DNA from: Bombella apis
Lineage (GTDB): Bacteria > Pseudomonadota > Alphaproteobacteria > Acetobacterales > Acetobacteraceae
DNA: 64,000 nt
Assembly (NCBI RefSeq): GCF_018221685.1
Contig: NZ_JAGJTM010000004.1
Span: 796,622 to 860,621, forward strand
Direction: 5' to 3'
Of the stretch, positions 53,946 through 63,541 are shown piece by piece. The notes beneath the pieces are model-generated. The model worked only from the letters and a program-made list of their open reading frames with translations, was not told the origin of the DNA and searched no databases. The first letter of the stretch is position 1. Every line of letters starts with the position of its first letter. The position numbers were made by a program, and so were the translations under genes.

Positions 53946-54692
53946 TTACAGCAAGCGAAGGGCTTCCGTCGGATGGGGGAGCGGAGCTTGTTTTGCTGCG
54001 GCAAGGACGTCCTGCATGGAATGCTTGGCTCTGTTTGGCACGTAAACACGTTGACCGTTCACTTTCCACCATGAACCTGTATGGGCGGTGTGAAACATAA
54101 GCAGGGCCAAGATATTCTTCATGGGAGCAGATGCAAAACGATCAGGCATTCCCTGTCCTTTCATAATCATATTCAGCGTGGTGGCGATGGAAGATGCAAG
54201 ACAGAGCCAGAAAGCCCGACGGAAGGCGGCTGGCCAGTAGTCGATGTCCACGTTTCGGGTGATGTAGGTCACGCTGACGGTCTGGCTGTCCGTCAGGATG
54301 ACAGGGCGCAGCACTGTGCCCCCAGCCTTGCCCATGCCCTCGCCAAAACTGTCCCGCCGGTCGAACATTTTCATGCGCTGATCCACGGGCCTGACGGTTT
54401 TTCCGTCATCGACCCGCAGAACCCGTACGCTGTCCTCCGGCATGAGGATTTCATACCGCCAGAGAGGGCTGTCACTGGCCACAGCCGTGCCTGTGCCCAC
54501 GCAGCGGGGCCACTGCCATGTGTAGGCTGGTCCGCCAAAGCTGGCCGGATGGGCCAGCAGGCCAAGTAGCACATCGTCATAATAGGCGGCGCAGACACTG
54601 GCCTCCACGGAGCCATCATCAAACGCCGTGATGCCGCTCTGCGTGCCGAGGCGCATCAGTGCCCGCCTGCACAGGTCAATGGCTGTCGTCAT
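53946..54692 (-). pseudogene. Truncated gp11-like tail tube gene fused to foreign 3' sequence
   Basis: Residues 1-171 equal the N-terminus of the gp11-like protein at 4697-5665 with two or three changes. At 54175 the match stops and ~77 residues of unrelated sequence follow (FASAPMKNILALLMFHTAHT, WWKVNGQRVYVPNRAKHSMQ). The fused frame is intact, but loss of the second half makes adaptor function unlikely. Confidence 0.75.
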
Positions 54693-54700
54693 GGTGTGAC

Positions 54701-55039
54701 TTACCCTTTTGCGGTTGTCTTCTTGCCAGCCTTCTCATCGGCAGCCGGTTCATCAGCTTTGGCCGCAGGCAGGTCTTCCTGCCGGGGCGGCGCATCATCA
54801 GGACTGGTCAGATGTTCCTGCTGGGAAGGAGCCCCGTCAGGACGGGTCAGGTCTTCCTGAAAGGCCCGGCTGTTCACGTCCCTCCGGGCCAGCTGGCCAG
54901 CCTTTTCTTTGGCGGAACGGGCCTCATCATCCAGCGGCTCCAGATTGAAGCCGGGGATGCCTGCATAATCCACTTCCTCATCAACGGTCAGAAAGTGACC
55001 GTTGATGAAGCTGTTTTGGATGACACGATATCTTGCCAT
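54701..55039 (-). CDS. Second copy of the small phage virion-region protein, with an extra 13-residue repeat
   Basis: A 112-residue protein starting MARYRVIQNSFINGHFLTVD. Compared with 5671-5970 it has one additional unit of a PDxAPxQQEHLTS-like repeat, so the tail reads three partial units instead of two. Intact frame inside the duplicated fragment; expression without the phage operon is doubtful. Confidence 0.6.
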   Translation of the reverse strand: MARYRVIQNSFINGHFLTVDEEVDYAGIPGFNLEPLDDEARSAKEKAGQLARRDVNSRAFQEDLTRPDGAPSQQEHLTSPDDAPPRQEDLPAAKADEPAADEKAGKKTTAKG

Positions 55040-55046
55040 GATCGCC

Positions 55047-55137
55047 TCACGCCACGTAGTTCTTGGGGTAGGCGATCTGGGCGGGAACATCGAGATTGAT
55101 GCCAGCCGTCACCGTGCAGGATGTCATGGCCTGTGCC
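55047..55137 (-). pseudogene. 3' remnant of the Bbp16-like cement gene
   Basis: The last ~30 codons of the cement gene (ending LDVPAQIAYPKNYVA) are present; upstream sequence is unrelated. It marks the right end of the duplicated segment. Confidence 0.75.
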
Positions 55138-55244
55138 TGGAAGATAGGGTGATCATGCGTAGCCTCTATCTGAGGGATTGAACTGTCCTGTTGTGGTCCC
55201 CACCTTCAAAGATGGTTGGATGCCTGCAAGTGGATGGAGGGGTT

Positions 55245-55622
55245 ATGCTGTATACGCACGTTGTCATCGGGACGAATGATCTGCCACGGGCCAAGGCTTT
55301 CTACGATGCCCTTTTCAACGTTCTTGGAGGGCAGGCCCTTGGGGAACTGATGGGTAAGCTGCTTTACGAGAAGGATGGTCAGATGTTCATGGTTGGGCGC
55401 CCCATTGATGGGCAGCCTGCCACAGCTGCGAATGGCTTTACCCTTGGTTTTGCCCTTTCGAGCGTGGAGGCGGTGGAGGCTTGGCACAGGGCTGGTGTTG
55501 AGCATGGTGGAACCGCAATAGAAGACGCACCTGGCGTGCGGACCATCGGAGGCAGGAAATATTTCATGGCCTATCTCCGGGACCCCGATGGCAATAAGCT
55601 TTGTGCCCGTCACGATATGTGA
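55245..55622 (+). CDS. VOC family (glyoxalase-fold) protein
   Basis: A 125-residue protein from ATG 55245 with GGAGGGG upstream. MLYTHVVIGTNDLPRAKAFY, MFMVGRPIDGQPATAANGFT and FMAYLRDPDGNKLCARHDM give the two beta-alpha-beta modules of a VOC fold. It resembles the protein at 57304-57684 (same length, ~40-45 percent shared positions by eye). Role in aldehyde or antibiotic detoxification is a guess. Confidence 0.8.
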   Translation: MLYTHVVIGTNDLPRAKAFYDALFNVLGGQALGELMGKLLYEKDGQMFMVGRPIDGQPATAANGFTLGFALSSVEAVEAWHRAGVEHGGTAIEDAPGVRTIGGRKYFMAYLRDPDGNKLCARHDM

Positions 55623-55764
55623 ACGTGGGATAATTGCAGGGGGGCGGGAATTGCTGCGAGTCCCGTGGGGTATGATTGATTGGATCATACGAGGCTCCTG
55701 TGTATGTGAGGTTTTTTCTTTTCCTTCAGTGTGTTCTGGTGAAGGAAAACAGGAGGAGATAGCC

Positions 55765-56121
55765 ATGTCTTTATCATCCAGGCTGGCCCGTATGTTTCTG
55801 CTGGGAGGAATGGCCATTGGGGCCTGTACTTCTTCCATAGGGTTCGCTGCTTCGGGAAATACCACGGCTCAGCAGGGAGGGCTGAAGCAGATAACGGCGC
55901 CGTTTTCTGGTTCTGTGAGTCCTGCAGGAGCGGTGGAGGACAACAGTACGGGGAAGATCATCGGAGAAGTTGATCGGACCGGTGTCGTGTATGACAACAC
56001 GGGCACGGTGGTAGGGTCGATCGATTCGAAGGGAATCGTACGGAATGCCAAGGGGGTGGCTGTGGCTCAGGTTGCACGGAACAACCGTCTTGCCGGGATA
56101 GCGTTTCTTCTGGGCAGGTAA
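55765..56121 (+). CDS. Small secreted protein, 5-fold beta-flower-like
   Basis: A 118-residue protein from ATG 55765 (AGGAGGAG upstream). Signal peptide 1-~29 (FLLGGMAIGACTSSIGFAAS, possibly a lipoprotein-like Cys at 21). The mature part has short repeated units GEVDRTGVVYDNTGTVVGSI, DSKGIVRNAKGVAVAQV, which match the repeat style of beta-flower proteins. Likely periplasmic; function unknown. Confidence 0.65.
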   Translation: MSLSSRLARMFLLGGMAIGACTSSIGFAASGNTTAQQGGLKQITAPFSGSVSPAGAVEDNSTGKIIGEVDRTGVVYDNTGTVVGSIDSKGIVRNAKGVAVAQVARNNRLAGIAFLLGR

Positions 56122-56139
56122 GTTCTGTTCTCTGATTTG

Positions 56140-56163
56140 CCCTGCCCGGTTTATGGGGCAGGG
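56140..56163. terminator. Hairpin between convergent genes
   Basis: CCCTGCCC/GGGCAGGG stem with an 8-base loop at the end of the secreted-protein gene; it overlaps the last codons of the amidohydrolase gene. Probably bidirectional. No strong U-run. Confidence 0.45.
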
Positions 56164-57065
56164 TGAGTCCGTGCCATTTCGGATAGAATGTCCGTGATGT
56201 CTTTCTGTACTTTTTCAAAATGGCGGTTGGGTTGTAACGTCTGCAGGTTCAGGTAGCAGGCACGGTTGATTTCCACCTGCAGGGTCTGCCGATTTTCTTC
56301 CATCTGGCCGTATCTGCCCGTTATGTAGCCGCCCGAGTAGGGTGTATTTCGCTGGACATGGTACCCTTTCTCGAGAAAAAGGTGCTCCACTAGGCTGATA
56401 AGTCTGTCGGAGCAGGTTTTCCCATGCCTGTTCCCCAGGACGACATCACAGGGGCGGGACTGTGCCAGTGGTGGCATGGAATGGATGTCCAGCAGGATGG
56501 AAGCGCCAAACTGTGCGTGCAGTGTTTTCTGCGTCTGCTGGAGCGCTGTATGGTATGGCTCCCAATATTGTGAAAGGCGATGTCCCGCCTCTTCGAGAGG
56601 CAGGCAATAGCGGTAGATGCTCTTGCCTGGCGATGTGCAGCGGGGAATGACACCATAACCTGCGCTGACTTTCGTGCTGAGGATGAGGTCCTTCTCAATG
56701 AGAGGAGGAGAAAACATGGTGGCATCCAGTTCTCTCCAGTCCCGGTTTACATCGCAGAAACTGCGAGGAAACAGGGCCTGCACGAGGCTCAGGCCATTCT
56801 CAGGGGCATATTGAAGGAGCTGATCGGTGAATCGGTCCTCCATGCGTTCCAGCTCTGTCATGGGCAGGACGGCCATTTCCAGGAAATGCTGGGGGTAATT
56901 GCGCCCTGAATGTGGAGAGGAAAGCAGGAAGGGTGTCCGCTTCCGGCAGGAAGGAAGATGGATCCCGACAGTGGAAGACGGGCGGGCAGTGTTGGTGCAT
57001 GGAAGTTTCTGATTTTTTTTCACAATAAAGGCTTGCCACAATCCATAGGCTGAGGTAAACACCAT
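56151..57065 (-). CDS. N-formylglutamate amidohydrolase-family protein
   Basis: A 304-residue protein. LLSSPHSGRNYP, SFCDVNRDWRELD, SILLDIHSMPP and LQVEINRACYL are the metal-binding and substrate motifs of this family. The first ~35 residues do not match and the true start may be later. It could hydrolyse N-formylglutamate in histidine breakdown, but no hut genes are nearby, so the substrate is open. Confidence 0.8.
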   Translation of the reverse strand: MVFTSAYGLWQAFIVKKNQKLPCTNTARPSSTVGIHLPSCRKRTPFLLSSPHSGRNYPQHFLEMAVLPMTELERMEDRFTDQLLQYAPENGLSLVQALFPRSFCDVNRDWRELDATMFSPPLIEKDLILSTKVSAGYGVIPRCTSPGKSIYRYCLPLEEAGHRLSQYWEPYHTALQQTQKTLHAQFGASILLDIHSMPPLAQSRPCDVVLGNRHGKTCSDRLISLVEHLFLEKGYHVQRNTPYSGGYITGRYGQMEENRQTLQVEINRACYLNLQTLQPNRHFEKVQKDITDILSEMARTHPAP

Positions 57066-57079
57066 TTCACACCAGACGG

Positions 57080-57154
57080 GGGCGCATAGCTCAGCGGTAG
57101 AGCACTACCTTGACATGGTAGGGGTCACAGGTTCAATCCCTGTTGCGCCCACCA
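57080..57154 (+). tRNA. tRNA-Val(GAC)
   Basis: A 75-bp cloverleaf: acceptor GGGCGCA/TGCGCCC, D-arm AGCTCAGCGGTAGAGC, anticodon stem CTACC/GGTAG with GAC in the loop TTGACAT, T-arm ACAGGTTCAATCCCTGT, encoded CCA. Confidence 0.95.
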
Positions 57155-57303
57155 CCCCTCTGGTGATTATCTCCCTGAAAATATGCTTGAAGTGCAGGCG
57201 GCTGTATAGCCATCTTCTTTCTATTCTAGCGAAAATTTCACTTAGCCTGTAGATTTTCTGGTACGCGCAGAGAATGTGTATTGGTGTGGAAAGGAAGAGG
57301 ACC

Positions 57304-57684
57304 ATGTTCCTGAGTCATATTGTTGTGGGATCGAACGATCTGGAGAAGGCCAAGGCGTTCTATGATGCCCTGTTCGGTGTCATGGGGGCTGATTTCTGCC
57401 CGCAGGATAATCCGGACAGGATCGTGTACCAGAAGGATGGGCAGATATTCATCATCACACGTCCGATCAACGGGGAGGCTGCTACGGCTGCTAATGGCGG
57501 TACGGTTGGTCTCGGCCTGTCGTCTCCCGAGGATGTACGCAGGTGGCATGAAGCTGGCATCAGGGCAGGGGGAACAGCTGTTGAAAATCCGCCAGGTGAG
57601 CGTGTGGTGATGGGCATGAAGCTTTATCTGGCCTATCTTCGTGACCCGGATGGAAACAAGCTCTGTGCATTTCATAAAATGTAA
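57304..57684 (+). CDS. VOC family (glyoxalase-fold) protein
   Basis: A 126-residue protein from ATG 57304. MFLSHIVVGSNDLEKAKAFY, IFIITRPINGEAATAANGGT and LAYLRDPDGNKLCAFHKM give the complete fold. Paralog of 55245-55622. It lies between tRNA-Val and the GFOR-like gene and is followed by a terminator. Confidence 0.8.
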   Translation: MFLSHIVVGSNDLEKAKAFYDALFGVMGADFCPQDNPDRIVYQKDGQIFIITRPINGEAATAANGGTVGLGLSSPEDVRRWHEAGIRAGGTAVENPPGERVVMGMKLYLAYLRDPDGNKLCAFHKM

Positions 57685-58051
57685 CGGGTAATTCAGACCG
57701 GATTATTCGGTTTTTGTGAAGTGGCCGCATCTCCTGGAACGGGGGATGCGGCCATTTTTGTTCATGACATGATAAAAATGCAGCCCATCCATACAGTTGC
57801 CATGATGAAACTGGACTGCGCCTTATCTGATTTTAACTTATTGTAAAATAAGAATTTTATTTTTAAGATAAATTTTATTTATTGCCTTTCTTGCCTTCAA
57901 AAATAATTCCTTTCCCAAGGTTAATTGCAATTATCCCGTCTGGAGTCTTAACTTCGGGGAAACGAAGCGGGAAGCAATGGAATTTTCCGTTCGTCACCAG
58001 CCTTTGTAATCGTGCGGGGCTGCTTACTTGAGTGAAAAGGATGTATTCATA
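57685..58051. other. Intergenic interval before the GFOR-like gene
   Basis: Holds the terminator at 57722-57759 and an AT-rich stretch (57830-57890) that probably contains the next promoter. No convincing gene. Confidence 0.5.
57722..57759 (+). terminator. Rho-independent terminator
   Basis: Stem TGGCCGCATC/GATGCGGCCA with 13-base loop and TTTTT, 38 bp after the VOC gene. Confidence 0.85.
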
Positions 58052-59293
58052 ATGAGCTCTCACTCACCACACAAACCAGTAAATGCAGGTCGTCGGCATG
58101 TTCTTGGAGCACTCGGTGCTTCTATTCTGGCTGGCGGCGCTGGAAAGGCTGTGGCCCAGTCTCTCGGTTTCCCCGCACCGCCTGCCGGGCTGGGCAAACG
58201 CCCGTATCCAAATCTGCTTCGCCCGATGAATGATGGTCCCCGCAAATTTGGCTATGCCATCGTGGGTCTTGGCAAATATGCCGTCAATCAGATCTTGCCG
58301 GCTTTTGCCGAGTGTGAATATGCCAAGGTGACGGCGCTGGTCAGCGGCGACATCAACAAGGCCCGTCGTCTGGGCAAGCATTACGGGATCGAGGAATCGC
58401 ACCTCTACACCTACGACAATTTTGACAAGATTGCGCAGGACCCGGAGGTTGACGCCGTTTACATCATCCTGCCCAACTCCCTGCATGCCGACTTCACGGA
58501 GCGTTCTTTCCGTGCCGGCAAGCATGTGCTGTGTGAGAAGCCGATGGCCGTCACGGTCGAAGAGTGTCAGCGCATGATTGCTGCCGGCAAGAAGGCTGGC
58601 AAGAAGCTCATGATTGGCTATCGCTGCCACTTTGACCCCGTTACTCACAAGGCTATCGAGCTGGCCCGTACCAGCATTGGCAAGCCGCAGATCATTACCA
58701 CGGATAACGGTGACAATACCGACCCGACGGATCCGACCTACCAGTGGCGTCTGACCCGCTCCCTGTCTGGTGGTGGTGCGCTGATGGATCTGGGCATCTA
58801 TGGCGTCAACGGTTCACGCTACATGCTGAATGAAGATCCAATCGAGGTCCAGGCCACCATCATGCCGCCGTCTGACCCGATGTTCCGTGAGATCGACGAG
58901 ACCATCGTCTGGATCATGAAGTACCGTTCCGGTGCCGTGGCACATGGCAGCGCCTCCTTCAACGTGAATGCCATGTCCCGCTTCAACCTTCAGGGGACGG
59001 ACGCCTCCCTGCGGATGGACCCGGCCACGAGTTACTGGTGCAACAGTGTTAGCCACTGCACCACTGGTGACACGCATACATGGTCCACCCCGATGTTCAC
59101 CATCCCGGCCCTGAACCAGTTCTCTGCACAGCTGGATCATCTGGCCATCAGCGTTGCCAACAATACGCCGCTGGCAGCCACGGGTGAGGAAGGGATGCAG
59201 GATGTCCGTCTGATTCAGGCCATGTATCAGTCTGCCCATTCTGGCAGCCGCCCGGTTTCCACCGATTGGGGTGATTGGCGCAAGACCATCTGA
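58052..59293 (+). CDS. Glucose-fructose oxidoreductase-like protein (GFO/IDH/MocA family), Tat-exported
   Basis: A 413-residue protein from ATG 58052 with AAAAGGA upstream. The N-terminus contains a twin-arginine signal (NAGRRHVLGALGASILAGGA, cleavage near AVAQ). A Rossmann fold follows: GYAIVGLGKYAVNQILPAF, then VDAVYIILPNSLHADF and HVLCEKPMAVTVEE with the Glu-Lys-Pro signature. Similar proteins include Zymomonas glucose-fructose oxidoreductase, which carries NADP tightly bound in the periplasm. Substrate use here is inferred from resemblance. Confidence 0.8.
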   Translation: MSSHSPHKPVNAGRRHVLGALGASILAGGAGKAVAQSLGFPAPPAGLGKRPYPNLLRPMNDGPRKFGYAIVGLGKYAVNQILPAFAECEYAKVTALVSGDINKARRLGKHYGIEESHLYTYDNFDKIAQDPEVDAVYIILPNSLHADFTERSFRAGKHVLCEKPMAVTVEECQRMIAAGKKAGKKLMIGYRCHFDPVTHKAIELARTSIGKPQIITTDNGDNTDPTDPTYQWRLTRSLSGGGALMDLGIYGVNGSRYMLNEDPIEVQATIMPPSDPMFREIDETIVWIMKYRSGAVAHGSASFNVNAMSRFNLQGTDASLRMDPATSYWCNSVSHCTTGDTHTWSTPMFTIPALNQFSAQLDHLAISVANNTPLAATGEEGMQDVRLIQAMYQSAHSGSRPVSTDWGDWRKTI

Positions 59294-59322
59294 TCATTTC
59301 GATTGGATGTCATGCAGGAGGG

Positions 59323-59352
59323 GAGGCCGCATTTATGCGGCCTCTCTTTTTT
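59323..59352. terminator. Rho-independent terminator between convergent genes
   Basis: GAGGCCGCAT/ATGCGGCCTC stem with 2-base loop and CTTTTTT, 30 bp after the GFOR-like stop. It also lies after the yqgF stop on the other strand. Confidence 0.85.
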
Positions 59353-59364
59353 GTATCGGCAGGA

Positions 59365-59829
59365 TCAGGCCGCAGTGGCGTCCAGCCAGCCCTGGAGCAT
59401 GTAAGCGGCGGCCATCTTGTCCACGACCTCGCCACGCCTCTTGCGGGTCATGTCGGCTTCCTGAACGAGGAAACGGTTTACGGCACTGGATGAAAGCCGC
59501 TCATCCCACAGGCAGGCAGGCAGGCCCAGCCGCTCACTAAGGGCATTGGCCCAGTCACTGGCGGCACGTGCTGCCGGGCCAAAGCTGCCATCCAGTGAAA
59601 GCGGAAGGCCGACCACAATCCCGCCAATTTCATGTTTCCGACAGAGGGTCTGAAACTGGGGAACCATCTGCTTCATTTTACCACGGGCCAGCACGGTCAG
59701 GGGGGAGGCCAGCATGAGAGCAGTGTCGGAGAGCGCCACGCCAATCTGTTTGCTGCCGGGGTCCAGCCCCAAGATGGAATGTGCTGCAGGGAGCTGATTA
59801 CGCAGGTCATGTGGATTGAATAGTGTCAT
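59365..59829 (-). CDS. ruvX: RuvX/YqgF-family putative Holliday junction resolvase or rRNA-processing nuclease
   Basis: A 154-residue protein from ATG 59829. LGLDPGSKQIGVALSD, GIVVGLPLSLDG, LWDERLSS and DKMAAAYMLQGWLD are the RNase H-fold motifs with the catalytic acidic residues. Family members act in 16S rRNA 5' processing or junction resolution. It is divergent from gatC, with 71 bp between. Confidence 0.9.
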   Translation of the reverse strand: MTLFNPHDLRNQLPAAHSILGLDPGSKQIGVALSDTALMLASPLTVLARGKMKQMVPQFQTLCRKHEIGGIVVGLPLSLDGSFGPAARAASDWANALSERLGLPACLWDERLSSSAVNRFLVQEADMTRKRRGEVVDKMAAAYMLQGWLDATAA

Positions 59830-59900
59830 GGCAAAGGGGTATGATCGCTTCCATGGCCGTAATAGGCTGATGTGATTGATGTCTGAAAGCAGGATTATAC

Positions 59901-60188
59901 ATGTCGCTTGATGCGAAAACAGTGGCAAAAATGGCCAGGCTGGCAAGGGTTGGCCTCTCGGAAGAGCAGGTTCACACCTATCAGAAAGAGATGCAGGGGA
60001 TCATTGGCTGGGTTGACCAGCTCAATGAGGTTGATGTGACCGACGTTCCACCGATGATTGGAACTGGTTTGGCCCAGCCACGTCTGCGGGACGATCAGGT
60101 GACAGATGGCAACTGTCGGGACAAGGTGCTCTCCAACGCACCGGACCGTGAAGGCCCCTTCTATACCGTGCCGAAGGTGGTGGAATGA
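59901..60188 (+). CDS. gatC: Aspartyl/glutamyl-tRNA amidotransferase subunit C
   Basis: A 95-residue protein: [37 protein letters not shown] and LRDDQVTDG are the GatC signature. It stabilises GatA-GatB. Its end overlaps gatA by four bases. First gene of gatCAB. Confidence 0.95.
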   Translation: MSLDAKTVAKMARLARVGLSEEQVHTYQKEMQGIIGWVDQLNEVDVTDVPPMIGTGLAQPRLRDDQVTDGNCRDKVLSNAPDREGPFYTVPKVVE

Positions 60189-61675
60189 TGAGCAGCATTT
60201 TTGATCATACTCTTGCTTCTGCCCGTGAGGCTCTCCGGTCCCGCAAGATTTCTGCCGTCGAGCTGGTCGATGCCCATATTGATGCCATTGAACGTCTTGA
60301 TGGTGGGCTGAACAGCTTCATCACCCGCACGCCCGAGCAGGCCCGTCTGGCCGCCAAAGAAGCGGATGCCCTTCTGGCGAAGGGAGAAGGTGGAAGCCTC
60401 TGTGGCCTGCCCATCGGGATCAAGGACCTTTTTGCAACGGAAGGCGTTCGTACGACGGCTGCCAGCAAGATTCTGGGTAATTTTGTGCCGCCTTACGAAA
60501 GTACCGTGACAGCGAACCTGAAGCGTGAAGGGGCCATTTCGCTGGGCAAGCTGAATCTTGATGAATTCGCCATGGGCTCCACGAACCTGACCTCTGCTTT
60601 TGGTGGTGTGGAAAATCCGTGGAAGCTTCGTGATTCCGATGCAAAGCTTGTGCCGGGTGGCTCTTCTGGCGGGTCCGCTGCTGCTGTGGCGGCAGGGCTT
60701 GTTCTGGGAGCGACCGGGACGGATACGGGCGGTTCCATCCGTCAGCCTGCGGCTTTCTGCGGTATTACGGGAATCAAGCCGACCTATGGCCGCTGCTCCC
60801 GGTTTGGGACGATCGCCTTTGCCAGCTCTCTGGATCAGGCGGGGCCGATGGCCCGTACCCTTCAGGACTGTGCCATTCTTCTTGAATCCATGGCAGGGTT
60901 CGACCCCAAGGATTCCACCAGCGTGAACAGGCCCGTCCCACATTATGAGGCGGCTCTTGGACGTGGCGTGAAGGGGCTGAAGGTCGGTATTCCAAAGGAA
61001 TATCGCATCGATGGTCTGCCTGCCGAGATTGAAGCCATCTGGCAGCAGGGGATCAACTGGCTGAAAGAGGCTGGTGCCGAAGTGGTGGACATTTCCCTGC
61101 CGCATACGAAGTATGGTCTGCCAGCCTATTACATTGCCGCTCTGGCAGAGGCATCCTCCAACCTCGCCCGGTATGATGGTGTCCGCTTTGGGGAGCGTGT
61201 CAGCGGTGCGTCTCTGGATGCACTTTATGAAGCCACCCGTGCTGCCGGATTTGGGGATGAGGTGAAGCGCCGTATCCTGCTGGGCACCTATGTGCTGTCT
61301 TCCGGCTATTACGATGCTTACTATCTTCGTGCCCAGAAGGTTCGTACGCTGCTCCAGCGTGACTTCCTGAAGGCGTATGAAACGGTTGATGTCATCCTGG
61401 CACCAACGGCTCCTTCCGGGGCTTTTGCCTGGGATGAAAAGCCGACCGATCCGGTTCAGGTCTATCTGAATGACGTCTTTACGGTGCCGGCCAGCATGGC
61501 AGGCGTGCCGGCCCTGTCCGTTCCGGCCGGGCTGGATGGCCGTGGCGTGCCGCTCGGGCTCCAGCTGATCGGCCGTTTCTTTGATGAAGAAACGCTGCTG
61601 GCCGCCGGCTCCGTTCTGGAGCGGGCCGCTTCCTTTACCCATCGTCCCACCATTCATGCAGGGGTGTCAGCATGA
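60185..61675 (+). CDS. gatA: Aspartyl/glutamyl-tRNA amidotransferase subunit A
   Basis: A 496-residue amidase. The Ser-cis-Ser-Lys triad lies in [20 protein letters not shown] (Lys), [15 protein letters not shown] (cis Ser) and [17 protein letters not shown] (nucleophile Ser). It releases ammonia from glutamine for transamidation. Standard length. Overlaps gatB by four bases. Confidence 0.95.
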   Translation: MMSSIFDHTLASAREALRSRKISAVELVDAHIDAIERLDGGLNSFITRTPEQARLAAKEADALLAKGEGGSLCGLPIGIKDLFATEGVRTTAASKILGNFVPPYESTVTANLKREGAISLGKLNLDEFAMGSTNLTSAFGGVENPWKLRDSDAKLVPGGSSGGSAAAVAAGLVLGATGTDTGGSIRQPAAFCGITGIKPTYGRCSRFGTIAFASSLDQAGPMARTLQDCAILLESMAGFDPKDSTSVNRPVPHYEAALGRGVKGLKVGIPKEYRIDGLPAEIEAIWQQGINWLKEAGAEVVDISLPHTKYGLPAYYIAALAEASSNLARYDGVRFGERVSGASLDALYEATRAAGFGDEVKRRILLGTYVLSSGYYDAYYLRAQKVRTLLQRDFLKAYETVDVILAPTAPSGAFAWDEKPTDPVQVYLNDVFTVPASMAGVPALSVPAGLDGRGVPLGLQLIGRFFDEETLLAAGSVLERAASFTHRPTIHAGVSA

Positions 61676-63132
61676 GCGCATATCGTATCACGGGTGAAAC
61701 TGGCGAATGGGAAGTCATTGTCGGGCTGGAGGTCCATGCCCAGATTGTCAGCCAGTCCAAGCTGTTCTCCGGTGCCTCTGCGGAATATGGCGGGGAGCCC
61801 AACACGCACGTCAGCTTGGTTGATGCCGGTTTTCCCGGCATGTTGCCTGTCCTGAACCGTGAGTGTGTGGCACAGGCCGTACGGACGGGCCTTGGGTTGC
61901 GGGCACAGATCAATCTTTTCAGCCGCTTTGACCGGAAGAACTATTTCTACGCTGATCTTCCGACGGGCTATCAGATCAGCCAGTTTGAGCATCCGATCGT
62001 TGGTAAGGGCACGGTCGAGATCGAACTTTCTGATGGTGAGATCCGCCATATTGGCGTGACCCGCATGCACATGGAACAGGATGCAGGCAAGTCCATTCAC
62101 GATCAGGACCCGACACGCTCTTTCATCGATCTGAACCGTGCTGGTGTTGCTCTCATGGAGATCGTGAGTGAGCCGGATATCCGCTCTCCGGAAGAGGCTG
62201 GGGCTTACCTCCGCAAGCTGCGTCAGATTCTCCGTTATCTGGGGACGTGTGACGGCAACATGGAGGAAGGCTCCATGCGTGCGGATGTGAACGTTTCCGT
62301 CCGCCGTGAGGGGGAAGAAGGGTATCGCACGCGCTGCGAGATCAAGAACGTCAATTCCGTACGTTTTGTCATGCAGGCGATCGAGGTCGAGGCGCAGCGC
62401 CAGGTGGACATCTGGGAGTCTGGTGGAGAGATCGATCAGGAGACCCGTCTTTTCGACCATGTGAAGAGCGAGACACGGTCTCTGCGGACGAAGGAGGATG
62501 CGCATGATTACCGCTACTTCCCGGAGCCGGATCTTCTTCCGCTGGTCATCGAGCAGTCCTGGGTTGATGAGCTGAAGGCTGCCTTGCCGGAACTTCCAGA
62601 GGACAAGCGTGCCCGTCTGGAAAAAGAATATGGCGTGTCCCGCTATGAGTCTGGCGTGCTGACGGCGGAGCAGTCCGTTGCGGATTTTTATGAGACGGTT
62701 GCCCGTGGGGCTGATGCCCGTCTGGCCACGAACTGGATTCTGGGTGACTTCTTCGCCGCATTGAACCGTACGGGGCGCAGCATCGAGGATAGTCCTGTTT
62801 CTGCCGAGGCCCTGCGTGAGCTTCTGTCCCTGATCAGTGATTCCACCATCAACGGGAAGATTGCCAAGGAAGTCTTCGAGGACATGGTGGAGACGGGGGA
62901 GAAGCCCTCTGTCATCGTGGATCGCAAGGGCCTGCGGCAGGTGACCGACACGGGAGCCATTGAGGCAGCCATCAGTGATATTCTGGCAGCCAATGCGGAC
63001 AAGGTGGAGGAGTACAGGAGCGGCAAGGATAAGCTCTTCGGCTTCTTCGTCGGACAGACGATGAAGGCGATGAAAGGGAAGGCAAATCCTGCCATGGTGA
63101 ACGAGCTGCTGAAGAAGCTGCTTGCCTCCTGA
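61672..63132 (+). CDS. gatB: Aspartyl/glutamyl-tRNA amidotransferase subunit B
   Basis: A 486-residue protein with [28 protein letters not shown] and [11 protein letters not shown] typical of the kinase-like domain, and a C-terminal YqeY-like helical domain that binds tRNA. It activates Glu-tRNA(Gln) and probably Asp-tRNA(Asn). The operon indicates indirect Gln/Asn-tRNA synthesis. Confidence 0.95.
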   Translation: MSAYRITGETGEWEVIVGLEVHAQIVSQSKLFSGASAEYGGEPNTHVSLVDAGFPGMLPVLNRECVAQAVRTGLGLRAQINLFSRFDRKNYFYADLPTGYQISQFEHPIVGKGTVEIELSDGEIRHIGVTRMHMEQDAGKSIHDQDPTRSFIDLNRAGVALMEIVSEPDIRSPEEAGAYLRKLRQILRYLGTCDGNMEEGSMRADVNVSVRREGEEGYRTRCEIKNVNSVRFVMQAIEVEAQRQVDIWESGGEIDQETRLFDHVKSETRSLRTKEDAHDYRYFPEPDLLPLVIEQSWVDELKAALPELPEDKRARLEKEYGVSRYESGVLTAEQSVADFYETVARGADARLATNWILGDFFAALNRTGRSIEDSPVSAEALRELLSLISDSTINGKIAKEVFEDMVETGEKPSVIVDRKGLRQVTDTGAIEAAISDILAANADKVEEYRSGKDKLFGFFVGQTMKAMKGKANPAMVNELLKKLLAS

Positions 63133-63152
63133 AAATTATGAAAAAGAGTGCT

Positions 63153-63187
63153 GTAGGGGGGTTTACGTCAGCGTCATTTCCCCCTAC
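63153..63187 (+). terminator. Hairpin after gatB
   Basis: GTAGGGGG/CCCCCTAC stem with a ~19-base loop, 20 bp after gatB. No clear U-run. Confidence 0.5.
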
Positions 63188-63226
63188 AAACACTCCTGCA
63201 AACGCCGTGTAAAAACCGTTTACAGC

Positions 63227-63319
63227 GGAGGGGTGGCCGAGAGGCTGAAGGCGGCGGTTTGCTAAACCGTTATACGGGTAACTCCCGTATCGTGGGTTCG
63301 AATCCCATCCCCTCCGCCA
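63227..63319 (+). tRNA. tRNA-Ser(GCT)
   Basis: A 93-bp class II tRNA: acceptor GGAGGGG/CCCCTCC, anticodon stem with GCT (GGTTTGCTAAACC), long variable arm (ATACGGGTAACTCCCGTAT), T-arm GTGGGTTCGAATCCCAT and encoded GCCA end. Confidence 0.95.
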
Positions 63320-63541
63320 CGGTTTCCCGTCATACGGCGACACTCCCCGATAAAAAACGTAGAAAACCGTTAAAAATTAGCGCCACATCGTGCCATGTAG
63401 CGACATTTAACGACACGAAAGTGCGGGTATTTTTGTGGGTAACTCTTAGCTATAGCGGGTAAATGCTGACTGACATTGCTGTGAGACGCCTCACATCCCA
63501 AGAGAAGCCCTGCAGAAAAGCCGAATCAGGCGGTCTGCCCA

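Larger units (their letters stand above)
54175..55137 (-). repeat. Duplicated prophage segment (second copy of 5148-6068)
   Basis: 963 bp that match 5148-6068 almost exactly apart from a ~42-bp length difference, mostly one extra repeat unit in the small gene. Both ends are abrupt: at 54175 inside the gp11-like gene and at 55137 inside the Bbp16-like gene. Host-type genes flank it. Confidence 0.85.

Noticed and set aside
57080..57154. tRNA-Val(GAC) as the integration target of the islands
   Set aside because: Its 3' end resembles the attachment blocks in the T-arm, but the anticodon arm and acceptor differ (TGCGCCC versus CGCATCC). The blocks at 31112 and 51985 match each other, not this gene.
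57875..58063. Short minus-strand frame before the GFOR-like gene
   Set aside because: AT-rich, overlaps the start of the GFOR-like gene, no ribosome site and no recognisable family.
60161..61657. Long open frame (498 codons) on the minus strand
   Set aside because: Complete antisense of gatA, which is certain. The long frame follows from codon use on the other strand.
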